Positions 1 through 7,175 of a stretch of DNA of 12,485 nt are shown piece by piece. The translations under genes were made by a program, and so were the position numbers. The notes below the pieces were generated by a model, which was not told the DNA's origin, made no database searches, and saw only the letters and a program-made list of their open reading frames with translations. The DNA is from an uncultured Eubacteriales bacterium (GTDB lineage Bacteria; Bacillota; Clostridia; Monoglobales; Monoglobaceae), in assembly GCA_900552305.1 (NCBI GenBank), contig URZD01000044.1, forward strand, positions 1 through 12,485. The letters are read 5' to 3'. Numbering within the stretch: position 1 is the stretch's first letter; each line of letters starts with the position of its first letter.

Positions 1-2
1 AT

Positions 3-116
3 TTAATAGAAGAAGCAAATCATGCTCAAATGATTGTTAAATTTAAAACAGACATTCCTCTATGTAAAGACGATATCATGAGATTAAAAACAATTGACAA
101 AGAGTCTATTTTGTAG
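3..116 (+). CDS. C-terminal tail of a gene, possibly a U32-family peptidase (5' partial)
   Basis: An open frame enters from the left edge and ends at TAG 114-116, giving 37 residues that include NHAQMIVKFKT and DDIMRLK. What is seen is a short basic tail with an N-H-x-Q...F/V...D-I-M-R pattern. The C-terminal barrel of U32 peptidase-like proteins (YrrO/RlhA type) often ends in a similar HPxQ...P.D.LR pattern, and in Bacillus these genes lie just before udk and greA, so the position beside greA fits. That is inference from a short fragment; any other protein upstream of greA would be possible. The sequence is as AT-rich as the greA fragment and unlike the rest of the window. Confidence 0.35.
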   Translation, partial: LIEEANHAQMIVKFKTDIPLCKDDIMRLKTIDKESIL

Positions 117-122
117 TATATT
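94..122 (+). promoter_or_regulatory. Sigma-70/SigA-type promoter for greA
   Basis: TTGACA at 94-99 and TATATT at 117-122 are separated by 17 bases, a full -35 box and a 5/6 match -10 box at ideal spacing. The promoter overlaps the last codons and stop of the upstream gene and would start a transcript near 129, about 30 bases before the greA start codon. AT-rich DNA gives such matches by chance, but spacing and position support it. Confidence 0.5.
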
Positions 123-158
123 CTTGTTATTGTAAATTTTGAAGGAGATTTGATATTA

Positions 159-455
159 ATGTCAAAGAAAGATATATTATTAACAAGTGATGGTTTTTTA
201 GAACTTGAAGAAGAATTAAATGAATTAAAAAATGTAAGAAGACCAAAGGTTATCGAAGCAATTAAAGATGCTAGAAGTCAAGGAGACTTATCTGAAAATG
301 CCGACTATGATGCTGCAAGAAATGAACAAGCAGAAGTTGAAGGAAGAATCAAAGAACTTGAATTTATGCTTGCTAATGCAACTATTATTGAAAAGAAAAA
401 TTCTCATATAGTTGACGTTGGTTCAACAGTTACAATTAAATATGTTGATGATGAC
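159..455 (+). CDS. greA: Transcription elongation factor GreA, N-terminal 99 residues, 3' end lost at a join
   Basis: GreA binds the secondary channel of RNA polymerase with an N-terminal coiled coil and stimulates cleavage of backtracked RNA. The sequence begins MSKKDILLTSDGFLEL, carries the diagnostic GDLSENADYDAAR stretch (the acidic coiled-coil tip with D and E residues), then the start of the C-terminal FKBP-like domain (VDVGSTVTIKYVDDD). Full GreA is about 155-160 residues; here the family match stops at residue 99 and the frame continues into unrelated protein. ATG 159 is preferred over TTG 150 because AAGGAG at 142-147 is 11 bases from ATG but only 2 from TTG. The base composition is strongly AT-rich, as in Mollicutes/Erysipelotrichia-like genomes, and contrasts with everything after about 456. 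Confidence 0.9.
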
Positions 456-458
456 GCA
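447..458. other. Probable chimeric join (greA to unrelated gene)
   Basis: GreA homology ends at the run of Asp codons (gat gat gac, 447-455) and the next codons encode AVPLTEADAQ, which does not belong to GreA. At the same point the DNA changes from AT-rich to moderate GC and codon choice changes (for example many ccg, ctg and gcg codons). The exact base cannot be fixed by eye. Confidence 0.75.
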
Positions 459-1058
459 GTGCCGCTGACAGAGGCGGACGCGCAGCTTATAACACGTGAT
501 ATGCTGCCGCAGCTTGCGGAGGAGCAGAAAACGGTATGGACTATGACGCGCGACAGTGAATTTATGGGCGGCGGTACTCCAACAGTAGATTCGGAGGGCC
601 TTGAAAGAGGCGATGTTGTGCGCGTGGTTGAACGTGACGGAGAAATTGTATATCTTGAGGTAGTACGGCGCGCAGCGACAGGCATCGGTGCGGTCTATGC
701 TTCTACAAGCCGCGGCGCAGGCAGATATTGGTCACTGTTCACAATGGATACCTCGGTAAGAGGAACGGTTGTGAGTGTTGATAATAATCTGAACGTAGCC
801 GAGGTAAAGGGCTATTATCCGTTTATAGCAGAGCAGTATCATTCGCAGAAGAATAAGCAGCTGCACGGCACGGCGCTGACTGAATTTACAACCTGGCTGC
901 ATATATTTAACGGTATGCGCGCAACGGTTTACGATTGCAGAACAGGCAGGTGTTATCCCGGTACGGAGCTGGATATTGAGGTCGGAGATGAGATATATTC
1001 CTATTCGTATTCGTCATCACCGTCGGGAATTGTGATTTTTAAAAACTACGGTAATTGA
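456..1058 (+). CDS. C-terminal remnant of an unrecognised protein (5' end missing)
   Basis: About 200 codons of moderate-GC sequence ending at TGA 1056-1058, joined in frame behind greA; its own start is absent. I do not recognise the family. Visible features are a segment alternating charged and beta-prone residues (ERGDVVRVVERDGEIVYLEV), a glycine- and aromatic-rich middle (GAGRYWSLFTMD, KGYYPFIAEQYHS), a CRTGRCYPGTELDIEVGDEIY stretch near the end and a Ser/Tyr-rich tail. It looks mainly beta-stranded and resembles the repeat-like tails of secreted Clostridia proteins, which would fit its place 11 bases upstream of a secreted xylanase and possible co-transcription. Function is unknown. Confidence 0.6.
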   Translation, partial: AVPLTEADAQLITRDMLPQLAEEQKTVWTMTRDSEFMGGGTPTVDSEGLERGDVVRVVERDGEIVYLEVVRRAATGIGAVYASTSRGAGRYWSLFTMDTSVRGTVVSVDNNLNVAEVKGYYPFIAEQYHSQKNKQLHGTALTEFTTWLHIFNGMRATVYDCRTGRCYPGTELDIEVGDEIYSYSYSSSPSGIVIFKNYGN

Positions 1059-1069
1059 GGTATGGAAGC

Positions 1070-3577
1070 ATGAAAAAATTTGGTATACTTTTACTCGTTT
1101 TTTGCATTCTGATGACTGCACGGACGTTCCCGGTCTGTGCGGAAAGTAACCTTGAGCTTATAATAAACGGAGAGCCACAGAAGTATTCAGCCGAGCTTAT
1201 ATCGGTAAGGCTCGGCACAGGAAACAACCGTATTCTTGCGCCGGCGCGGGAGCTTTTGGAAAGGCTCGGTGCAGAGGTCACTGATGAAGGCTCGGGATGT
1301 ATCAGCGCAATCAAGGGGGATACGTCTGTTGAGCTTGCCGCGGACAGCAAAACCGCGGTAAAAAACGGCAAGGCTGTCGGACTTGAAGCTGCGCCGCGTC
1401 TTGTCGGAAACGTTCTTTATGCTCCGGCAGAGTTTTGCGGCAATGCGTTTGGATTTCAGGTAGTCCGCGAGAGGGCGGGAAACCGCGTTCGGATTATAAG
1501 CACAACGGGAACAACAGCTCCGGCAGTGTCGGAGGAGCTGAAGCCGGGAACGGCTGAGCTTGTATCGGAGGTACACAGACCGGTGCCAACGAGCTTTGCG
1601 CGGTCGGGCAGACTTGACGATTTGATATACCGCCGCGAGGACTGGTCGGGAGTTTTAAAGCCGTCTGGCGCACGCGGTGCGCTTCCTCAGGGCGAAACGG
1701 TGTTTACGCAGGCGGATTTTAACGCGGAGATAACAAGAGACGATTCGTGGCTTTCGGTATGGCGGTATGCAAATACTGTTTCGGTAAAGCCGCAAAACGA
1801 TGCGCGGATGACCGTTTGTATGTCGGGAAACAGTATCGGCGAGGGGAGCGGAGTTATTGCGCCGCTGCCGTTTTCAGACGCGCTGCGGATAGGAATTAGG
1901 ATTGAAAGCTATTACGATCAGGATAAGGTTATAAACTTCAACAAAAAGCTGCCCGCGGCTGAAAAGGACGATAAATTTGTTCTCAGCTTTTACGCAAGGC
2001 TGATTTCGGGCGGCGACCCCGATTATGAAACGGGAAAGCTCCGTATAGGCATAGAGGGAAACTTTGATGAAACCGTGGAGTTTGGCAAGGAATGGAAAAG
2101 ATTTGACATTCTTATTACCGGGTTGGAAGGCGAGAAGAATCTGAGAATTTATACCGCTATATATAAGCAGGTAATGGAAATCGGCGGCTTTACGGTACAG
2201 AATATCGGCAAGGACGCGGACGTATCTTATTTTGACAAGGAAACAAAGACCGACCTTTTACCGGCTGAGCTGAAACCCGGCGCGGCGTGGAGAAAGGACG
2301 CGCTTGCAAGGATTGAGCAGGTGCGCAAGGGCGACTTTACCGTTGAGGTTAAGGACAGGGACGGAAAGGCGGTACAGGGAGCCGAAGTAAAACTTGATAT
2401 GTTCGAGCATGAATTTAAGTTCGGCGTGACGATGGATACGGAGTATATAAACGACGCGCCGGCAAACAAGCCGAATCAGCCGCAAAAGCTCTTAAGCAAG
2501 GTCGGAGCGAACTTTAATTCCATGTCGGTCGGAAACGGACTTAAATGGGAAGCGTATGCCGATGACCCAAGCCGTGCAAAAACGGTTATTGCTGCGGCAA
2601 AGGAGCAGGGAATCAAGTATGTGCGCGGTCATGCGCTTTGGATGCCTTTAAATTCATATAAGGCTTCGCCACAGAAGGTATACGATTTACTTCAGGGCTC
2701 AGGCAGCGACAAGGAGGCGCGCTACAGTCAGTTGAAGGAGTATATAAGAGAGCATTTTGCCGAGATGAACGATGAATTTCCGTATATATATGAATGGGAC
2801 GTTACAAATGAGATAAACGGAAGGACTATGTTTACGGACGCATTCGGAAAGCGTATAATTGGCGATGTATATAAGATAGCCGAGGAAACGCTCACAAACG
2901 GACAGAAGTTTGCGCTTTGCGATAATGCGCAGTTTAAGAGTTCAATCTTTTATACGCAGTATTGGGACTGGCTTGACAGACTTAAAAATCAGGATGTAAG
3001 GATTGATATGATAGCTATGCAGGGGCATATGGCGCTCGGCAGCGCCGATCCCGAAAACGTCGTAAGACCCACCGAGCTTTTAAAAACGTGGGACAGGTTT
3101 GCATATGAGTATCAAAAGACGTTTGCGATAACCGAGTTTTCGCTCGGAGCATATAATGACGAATACGGTTGGGACGGTCAGAGCGACGCAATGCGGGATA
3201 TACTTATTGCGGCTTACAGTCACCCGGCTTGTACAGGCTTTAATATCTGGTGGATGTCGGATTGCTGGCTTGACTGGACGTCGCCGTTCCGTCCGTACAA
3301 CAAGGCGCAAAACGGTGATAACGGAGGCGGCGTTTCGCCGCTGTTCGGCGAGGAGGTTGAGGCAAAGCCGGGTCTTGAGGTGTATCAGGATTTGCTCTAT
3401 AACAAGTGGTGGACGAAGGGCGCAACCGCTGTAACGGACGAAACCGGCAGGGGAACGGTTCGCGGCTTTTACGGCGATTACGATATATCCGTTACGGTCG
3501 GCGGAAAAGAGGTAAAGACGGCTATGGCGGCGTTCCATAAGGGGTATGAGAATATTCTGACAATAACCGTGGATTAG
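1070..3577 (+). CDS. Secreted GH10-type endo-1,4-beta-xylanase with copper-amine-oxidase-like N-terminal domain
   Basis: Predicted extracellular glycoside hydrolase of 835 residues. Residues 1-26 (MKKFGILLLVFCILMTARTF...CAES) form a signal peptide. Residues about 28-145 match the copper amine oxidase N-terminal-like domain (INGEP, RILAPARELLERLGAEV, NVLYAPAEF), common on secreted Bacillota proteins. Residues about 165-390 look like a beta-sandwich, perhaps carbohydrate-binding. From about 407 comes the segment seen before GH10-like catalytic domains (ARIEQVRKGDFTVEV), then the barrel with RGHALWMP, WDVTNEI (acid/base Glu581) and FAITEFS (nucleophile Glu689). The two Glu are 108 residues apart, normal for GH10. 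A short beta-rich tail ends the protein. ATG 1070 is chosen over an in-frame TTG at 1055 because it starts a proper signal peptide and has GAGG 10 bases upstream. Xylan is the likely substrate; other beta-glycans are possible. The gene is intact and ends at a terminator. Confidence 0.88.
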   Translation: MKKFGILLLVFCILMTARTFPVCAESNLELIINGEPQKYSAELISVRLGTGNNRILAPARELLERLGAEVTDEGSGCISAIKGDTSVELAADSKTAVKNGKAVGLEAAPRLVGNVLYAPAEFCGNAFGFQVVRERAGNRVRIISTTGTTAPAVSEELKPGTAELVSEVHRPVPTSFARSGRLDDLIYRREDWSGVLKPSGARGALPQGETVFTQADFNAEITRDDSWLSVWRYANTVSVKPQNDARMTVCMSGNSIGEGSGVIAPLPFSDALRIGIRIESYYDQDKVINFNKKLPAAEKDDKFVLSFYARLISGGDPDYETGKLRIGIEGNFDETVEFGKEWKRFDILITGLEGEKNLRIYTAIYKQVMEIGGFTVQNIGKDADVSYFDKETKTDLLPAELKPGAAWRKDALARIEQVRKGDFTVEVKDRDGKAVQGAEVKLDMFEHEFKFGVTMDTEYINDAPANKPNQPQKLLSKVGANFNSMSVGNGLKWEAYADDPSRAKTVIAAAKEQGIKYVRGHALWMPLNSYKASPQKVYDLLQGSGSDKEARYSQLKEYIREHFAEMNDEFPYIYEWDVTNEINGRTMFTDAFGKRIIGDVYKIAEETLTNGQKFALCDNAQFKSSIFYTQYWDWLDRLKNQDVRIDMIAMQGHMALGSADPENVVRPTELLKTWDRFAYEYQKTFAITEFSLGAYNDEYGWDGQSDAMRDILIAAYSHPACTGFNIWWMSDCWLDWTSPFRPYNKAQNGDNGGGVSPLFGEEVEAKPGLEVYQDLLYNKWWTKGATAVTDETGRGTVRGFYGDYDISVTVGGKEVKTAMAAFHKGYENILTITVD

Positions 3578-3582
3578 AGATT

Positions 3583-3619
3583 AAGGCGGACACAGATACT
3601 TTTACTGTATCCGCCTTTT
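3583..3619 (+). terminator. Rho-independent terminator after the xylanase gene
   Basis: AAGGCGGA (3583-3590) pairs with TCCGCCTT (3610-3617), with an additional CAG/CTG pairing inside the stem and an AT-rich loop, followed by a short T run. It lies 6 bases after the xylanase stop. It makes the xylanase the last gene of its transcript and means the following gene needs its own promoter, which I could not identify. Confidence 0.85.
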
Positions 3620-3622
3620 GCT

Positions 3623-6203
3623 TTGAAAAAACATTTGATAAAAACAAGCAAAGGAGCCGCGGGGGAGTATTTGTCTCCCGCAAATTACGTGATGAAGGAA
3701 AAAATACTTGAATTGTTGAAAAAAATCAAAGATGTAACGTCCGAAAACTCTGCTGACAGGCGGTTGCCTCAGAACGTCTACTTTCTGGACGAAGACAATG
3801 TTTTATGCTGTGAGCGTGCGGTGGGAGATTCGCGCTATCCGTATGATGAGGACGGAATGACCCTGTGGGCGCACTCGTCAGGATATATGGACGCTTGCGA
3901 GAGTCGTTTGACGCTGTTTAAAACGGCAACGCTCAGAGAGGAGCCGTGTATAGGCTTTTGGGGCGGTAAAAAAGGGAAACAAGGATACCTTCCGGTATCG
4001 GTTTTGGGGTGCTGTAAGCAGCTTTTTGAGGACGAGAATATAAAAAGGTATACGGTTTTTTCAAAATGCTGCGCATATTACATTACGGACGCGGATGATT
4101 TGATATATGCGGTAAGGGCGTCTGTTACCGGTAAAAAACAGATTGTATACAGATTTGTCATTATAAGCAAAAGCGAGTATTTGCAGGAGGTCTATGCAGT
4201 ATCGTACTTTGAACCGCTGCTAAGGTATTCGGAAGGCGAGAATTTTTGGGGGCGGCTGACAAGGTACGGAAAGCGGCATAAAAACGGAAATGTAATGGTG
4301 TATACGCATCAGGAGATAGATAATATTGCCGTTATAGCCTCGGATATATCGGACAAGAAATATGAGGTATCGGGTACGGTATCAAAAAATATGTTTATGG
4401 GTGATTCCTGCCGTACGCTGACAAATGCGCAGGCTCTTAGGTCGGGCAGTTTTCCGAAAACGGTTAATGCGGTAACGACCACGGATATGCCCGTTGCGGC
4501 GGATATTGCAAGGCGCCGCTTGGAGCCGCATGAAACGCTTGAAATAAATTATGTTATTTCGTTTACCCATTCGGAAAAAGAGGCGAATACACTAATTGAA
4601 GAAAAACCGGATACGCAGTGGATTGAGAACGATCTTCATGCTCGGGAAGAGTCGGAAAGCAAACGGTTAGATAATTTGGACATAGCTTTCGGCGATTTTA
4701 AGGATTTTAAGCTGAACAGAAGCGTTATGAACCGTTTTATGAAGAATGTGCAAAAACAGGTGGATTTCTGTGCGCTTGGCAAAAACTATGCCGGGGGTAT
4801 GCTCGGCGTCCGCGATGTTTTTCAGCAGCTGGAAAGTGCGCTTGTATGGAATCGGGAAAAGGCAAGAGAAAAGATTGTTTTTTCCCTCAACTATATTATG
4901 ATAACGGGAAGATCGCCGCGCCAGTTCTCAATTCCGCCGAGAGCGGATATTATCCCGAAATTTGACATACGGGAGTTTGTCGACCAGGGACTTTGGGTTA
5001 TTTCAACATTGTACTCGTATCTTGCATTTACGGACGATTATTCAATTCTTGATGAGGTATGCGCGTATTATGAAATAATTGACGAAAAGAAGGGGATATA
5101 CAAAAAAAGCGAGCATATGGGCGACGTGCTTGAACATCTTTTGAAAATCACCGAATATTTTGATAGGAAACATAGACAAAGCTACAGGATGTCTGAAAAT
5201 ACTGTACGGTGATTGGAACGACGCGGTGTGCGGTTTGGGAAGAACGGAAGGTACGGATGCATTCGGCAGCGGAGTCAGCGTAATGGCAACGTTGCAGCTG
5301 TATATGTGCCTTGATATGATGAACCGGATTCTTGCGCATATCGGCAGGTTTTGCGAAAATTGCGAAAGGTATAACGCTGTCAGAGAAGGAATTAAGAACG
5401 GCTTGTTAAAGTACGCGATAGAAACAGACAGCGACGGAAATTGGCACATTGTTCACGGCTGGGGTGACAAAATGAGCTATAAGGTTGGCAGTGTGTCCGA
5501 CAGCGACGGCAAATGCAGATACAGCGCAACGTCAAATGCCTTTTGATGCATATCGGGTATGCTTGAAAATACTCCCGAAATCGGTGCGGATATATTGAAG
5601 GCTTATGAAAAGCTCGATTCAAAGTACGGAATAAAAACTTTTGAGCCGTATTTCCCAAGGAATATGAAGGGTGTGGGAAGAATAACCACTCTTGTTCCGG
5701 GAACGTATGAAAATTCATGTACGTATGTTCATGCGACAATGTTTTCCGCTATGGCTATGTTTATTCTCGGCGAGCCTAAAAAAGCGTGGGAACAGCTTTA
5801 CAAAACCGCGGTTATTACGCATGAAAATGCTACAATGACTCCGTTTGTTATGCCAAATTCATATTGCTTTAACGAGGAATTTAATATAGACGGTGATTCA
5901 ATGGGAGATTGGTTTACCGGCAGCGGAACCGTATTTATAAAAAATATGATTAAGTATGCGTTCGGCATTCAACCGGATTTGGATAGTATCGTTATAGCGT
6001 TTCCAAGCTATATTCCTGCAAGCCGCGCGTCAATAGAACTTTCGGTAAAGGGCGTTCGCGTTAGGCTGACATACAGAAATGAAAGCTCGGGCAAAAGAAG
6101 GTTTTATGTGAATTCCGCAGAAACAAAAGCAATCGGCGGCAGATTGACAATCTGTAAAAACGCTGCTTTAAACGGACGCATAAATGTGGATATAATTGAT
6201 TAA
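3623..6203 (+). pseudogene. GH94/GH36-type glycoside phosphorylase-like gene, disrupted by a frameshift and a TGA
   Basis: Reading across the lesions gives about 860 residues of a GH94-like cytoplasmic protein, a family that mostly phosphorolyses beta-linked disaccharides or oligosaccharides. N-terminal beta-sandwich signs include DEDGMTLWAHSSGYMD and PCIGFWGG. The (alpha/alpha)6 barrel has YAGGMLGVRDVFQQLESAL with the probable general-acid Asp398 (4814-4816), QFSIPPRAD, DQGLWVISTLYSYLAFTDDYSI, then YGDWNDAVCGLGRT, FGSGVSVMATLQLY, SKYGIKTFEPYFP, TLVPGTYENSCTYVHA and GDWFTGSGT. An extra T in the run 5158-5161 moves the frame, so the first frame ends at 5212 while the family match continues in the next frame. 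A TGA at 5544-5546 then interrupts NAF-stop-CISGM, where a Trp (TGG) is likely. The start is uncertain: TTG 3623 lies beside the terminator without an RBS; TTG 3671 follows GGGGGAG and ATG 3692 is the first ATG. Exact substrate cannot be told. Confidence 0.8.
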
Positions 6204-6229
6204 AAAAGAAGATATAAGGAGCTGGAAAA

Positions 6230-6877
6230 ATGCTTAGAATTAAAAATGTATCAGCGCTGGAAAAGGTTCTTCCGGCGATAGATAACAATGCGCCCGAATT
6301 TAATGAATACAGCTGTCTTTTGGGAGAACGGTTTTCATATCAGGTAGCTTTTATGGGAGATTCCGATTGGTATGTTACGGAACGCGTAAATATTACGGTT
6401 CTGTCAGACATTAAGGAATACGTAAAAATATATGAGGCGGGGTGCGTGCCGGTTATTACAACGGCATACCCGACAGTGTACGACAACGGTTACATATCGC
6501 GGCAATCCTCCGTTATACCGGATGTGTTAACTCCGTCCGACGGAACGACAACCGTATCCACTCTTTGTTATAAGGCAATCTGGATAACGGTTGACGTGCC
6601 GAAGGATGCCGTGTGCGGTGAGCATACGATTACAGTAAAGTTTGACAGTCCGGTCGGAATCTCGGCGGAGAGTACATTTCGGCTTAACGTTATCGGAGCG
6701 GTTTTGCCGAAACAAACCATGCCGTTTACACAGTGGTTTCATGCCGACTGCATTTCATCTTATTACGGAGTCAAACCGTTGTCGGAGGAACACTGGCTCT
6801 ATATAGAAAAGTTTATAAAGATTGCGGCGGAAAACGGAATAAATATTACCTACTTTCTCATAAGGCAAATTATGTGA
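6230..6877 (+). pseudogene. DUF4091-type glycoside hydrolase, N-terminal part only (3' truncated)
   Basis: The 215-residue product matches the N-terminal beta-sandwich and beginning of the barrel of DUF4091 (GH123-like) proteins: KAIWITVDVPKDAVCGEHTITV, then LPKQTMPFTQWFHADCISSYYGVKPLSEEHW and IEKFIKIAAENGIN. Family members are usually well over 500 residues and their catalytic acidic residues lie beyond this point, so this copy should be inactive. The family match ends near 6846 and the frame stops at TGA 6875-6877 after ITYFLIRQIM, at the edge of an inverted repeat. Start ATG 6230 has AAGGAG at 6216-6221, spacing 8, and lies 26 bases after the preceding gene, so the two were probably co-transcribed glycan-degradation genes. 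The missing 3' half is not found further right. Confidence 0.7.
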
Positions 6878-6879
6878 CA
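6859..6879 (+). repeat. Left arm of a 21-base inverted repeat
   Basis: Bases 6859-6879 are the reverse complement of 7124-7144 with one mismatch (20/21). The arm spans the TGA that ends the truncated glycosidase gene. With the right arm it encloses 286 bases, the size of a miniature inverted-repeat element or other small insertion. I found no matching direct target duplication just outside the arms. Confidence 0.55.
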
Positions 6880-6880
6880 A

Positions 6881-6988
6881 ATGTTCGGATACATAGAGAA
6901 TATGTCGTGCTCGCCGCAAGCGGCGGCTGCATCGATTGCTGTTTTGTACATAGCTTTTGAGCACAACTATAAGACCAAAACTTTTTAA
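6881..6988 (+). CDS. Possible small ORF or gene tail, 35 codons
   Basis: ATG 6881 to TAA 6986-6988 encodes 35 residues including SPQAAAASIAVLYIAFEHN. No convincing ribosome binding site precedes it and I do not recognise it. It ends inside the large hairpin at 6967-7007, as a gene tail running into its own terminator would, so it may be a remnant of a lost gene rather than a translated peptide. Chance cannot be excluded at this length. Confidence 0.15.
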   Translation: MFGYIENMSCSPQAAAASIAVLYIAFEHNYKTKTF

Positions 6989-7007
6989 AAAGTGTTTGGT
7001 CTTATAG
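6967..7007. terminator. Long hairpin, probably a bidirectional terminator or element core
   Basis: CTATAAGACCAAA (6967-6979) pairs perfectly with TTTGGTCTTATAG (6995-7007), and CTTTTT pairs with AAAAAG inside it, leaving only a small asymmetric bulge. A further 7-base pairing, ACATAGC (6948-6954) with GCTATGT (7007-7013), could extend the structure. The U-rich track expected after a one-way terminator is weak on the plus strand. It separates the broken glycosidase from the promoter of the helicase operon and would insulate them. Confidence 0.55.
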
Positions 7008-7063
7008 CTATGTAAAAGATTTATAAAAATCCGGACAAATTTATTAAAATGAGTCTTAAATAA

Positions 7064-7092
7064 TTGACATACTTGCAAAAGCGTGATATAAT
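7064..7092 (+). promoter_or_regulatory. Perfect consensus sigma-70/SigA promoter of the helicase-pgl operon
   Basis: TTGACA (7064-7069), 17-base spacer, TATAAT (7087-7092): both hexamers are exact consensus at optimal spacing. Transcription would begin near 7099, giving a leader of about 77 bases before the GTG start at 7176. No other promoter of this quality was seen before the glycan genes, so it may drive them all. Confidence 0.85.
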
Positions 7093-7123
7093 CTATTTAT
7101 TATCAAAAATTTTATGTTGTTAC

Positions 7124-7144
7124 TGTCACATAATTTGCATTATG
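7124..7144 (+). repeat. Right arm of the 21-base inverted repeat
   Basis: Reverse complement of 6859-6879 with one mismatch. It overlaps a separate, self-complementary palindrome (7127-7146). If the pair bounds an insertion, the promoter at 7064-7092 lies inside that insertion and points outward into the operon. Confidence 0.55.
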
Positions 7145-7146
7145 TG
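7127..7146. promoter_or_regulatory. Operator-like palindrome in the leader
   Basis: CACATAAT (7127-7134), TTGC, ATTATGTG (7139-7146): an exact 8-base dyad with a 4-base centre, about 28 bases after the expected transcription start. It could bind a dimeric repressor or fold as a small hairpin in the leader RNA. The regulator is unknown. Confidence 0.4.
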
Positions 7147-7175
7147 GTAAATGATGTCAGGAGAGGTGTTTTGGC

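Noticed and set aside
3080..3538. Long antisense open frames under the xylanase and other genes
   Set aside because: They lack ribosome binding sites and family motifs and are shadows of moderate-GC coding strands.
5156..5166. Programmed frameshift in the GH94-like gene
   Set aside because: No X-XXY-YYZ heptamer or stimulating stem is visible; one extra T in a homopolymer explains it, and a further stop follows at 5544.
5544..5546. TGA read as Trp by an alternative genetic code
   Set aside because: TGA 1056-1058 acts as a genuine stop directly before the xylanase start, Trp is encoded by TGG throughout the window, and other lesions in the same gene are ordinary decay (frameshift).
6733..6960. 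75-codon plus-strand open frame overlapping the end of the DUF4091 gene
   Set aside because: It overlaps the real frame, has no RBS, and no recognisable domain; its sequence near 6860-6960 is just another frame of the element-like gap.
7099..7175. Riboswitch in the helicase leader
   Set aside because: The leader is only about 77 bases and holds one short palindrome; no known aptamer layout is recognisable.
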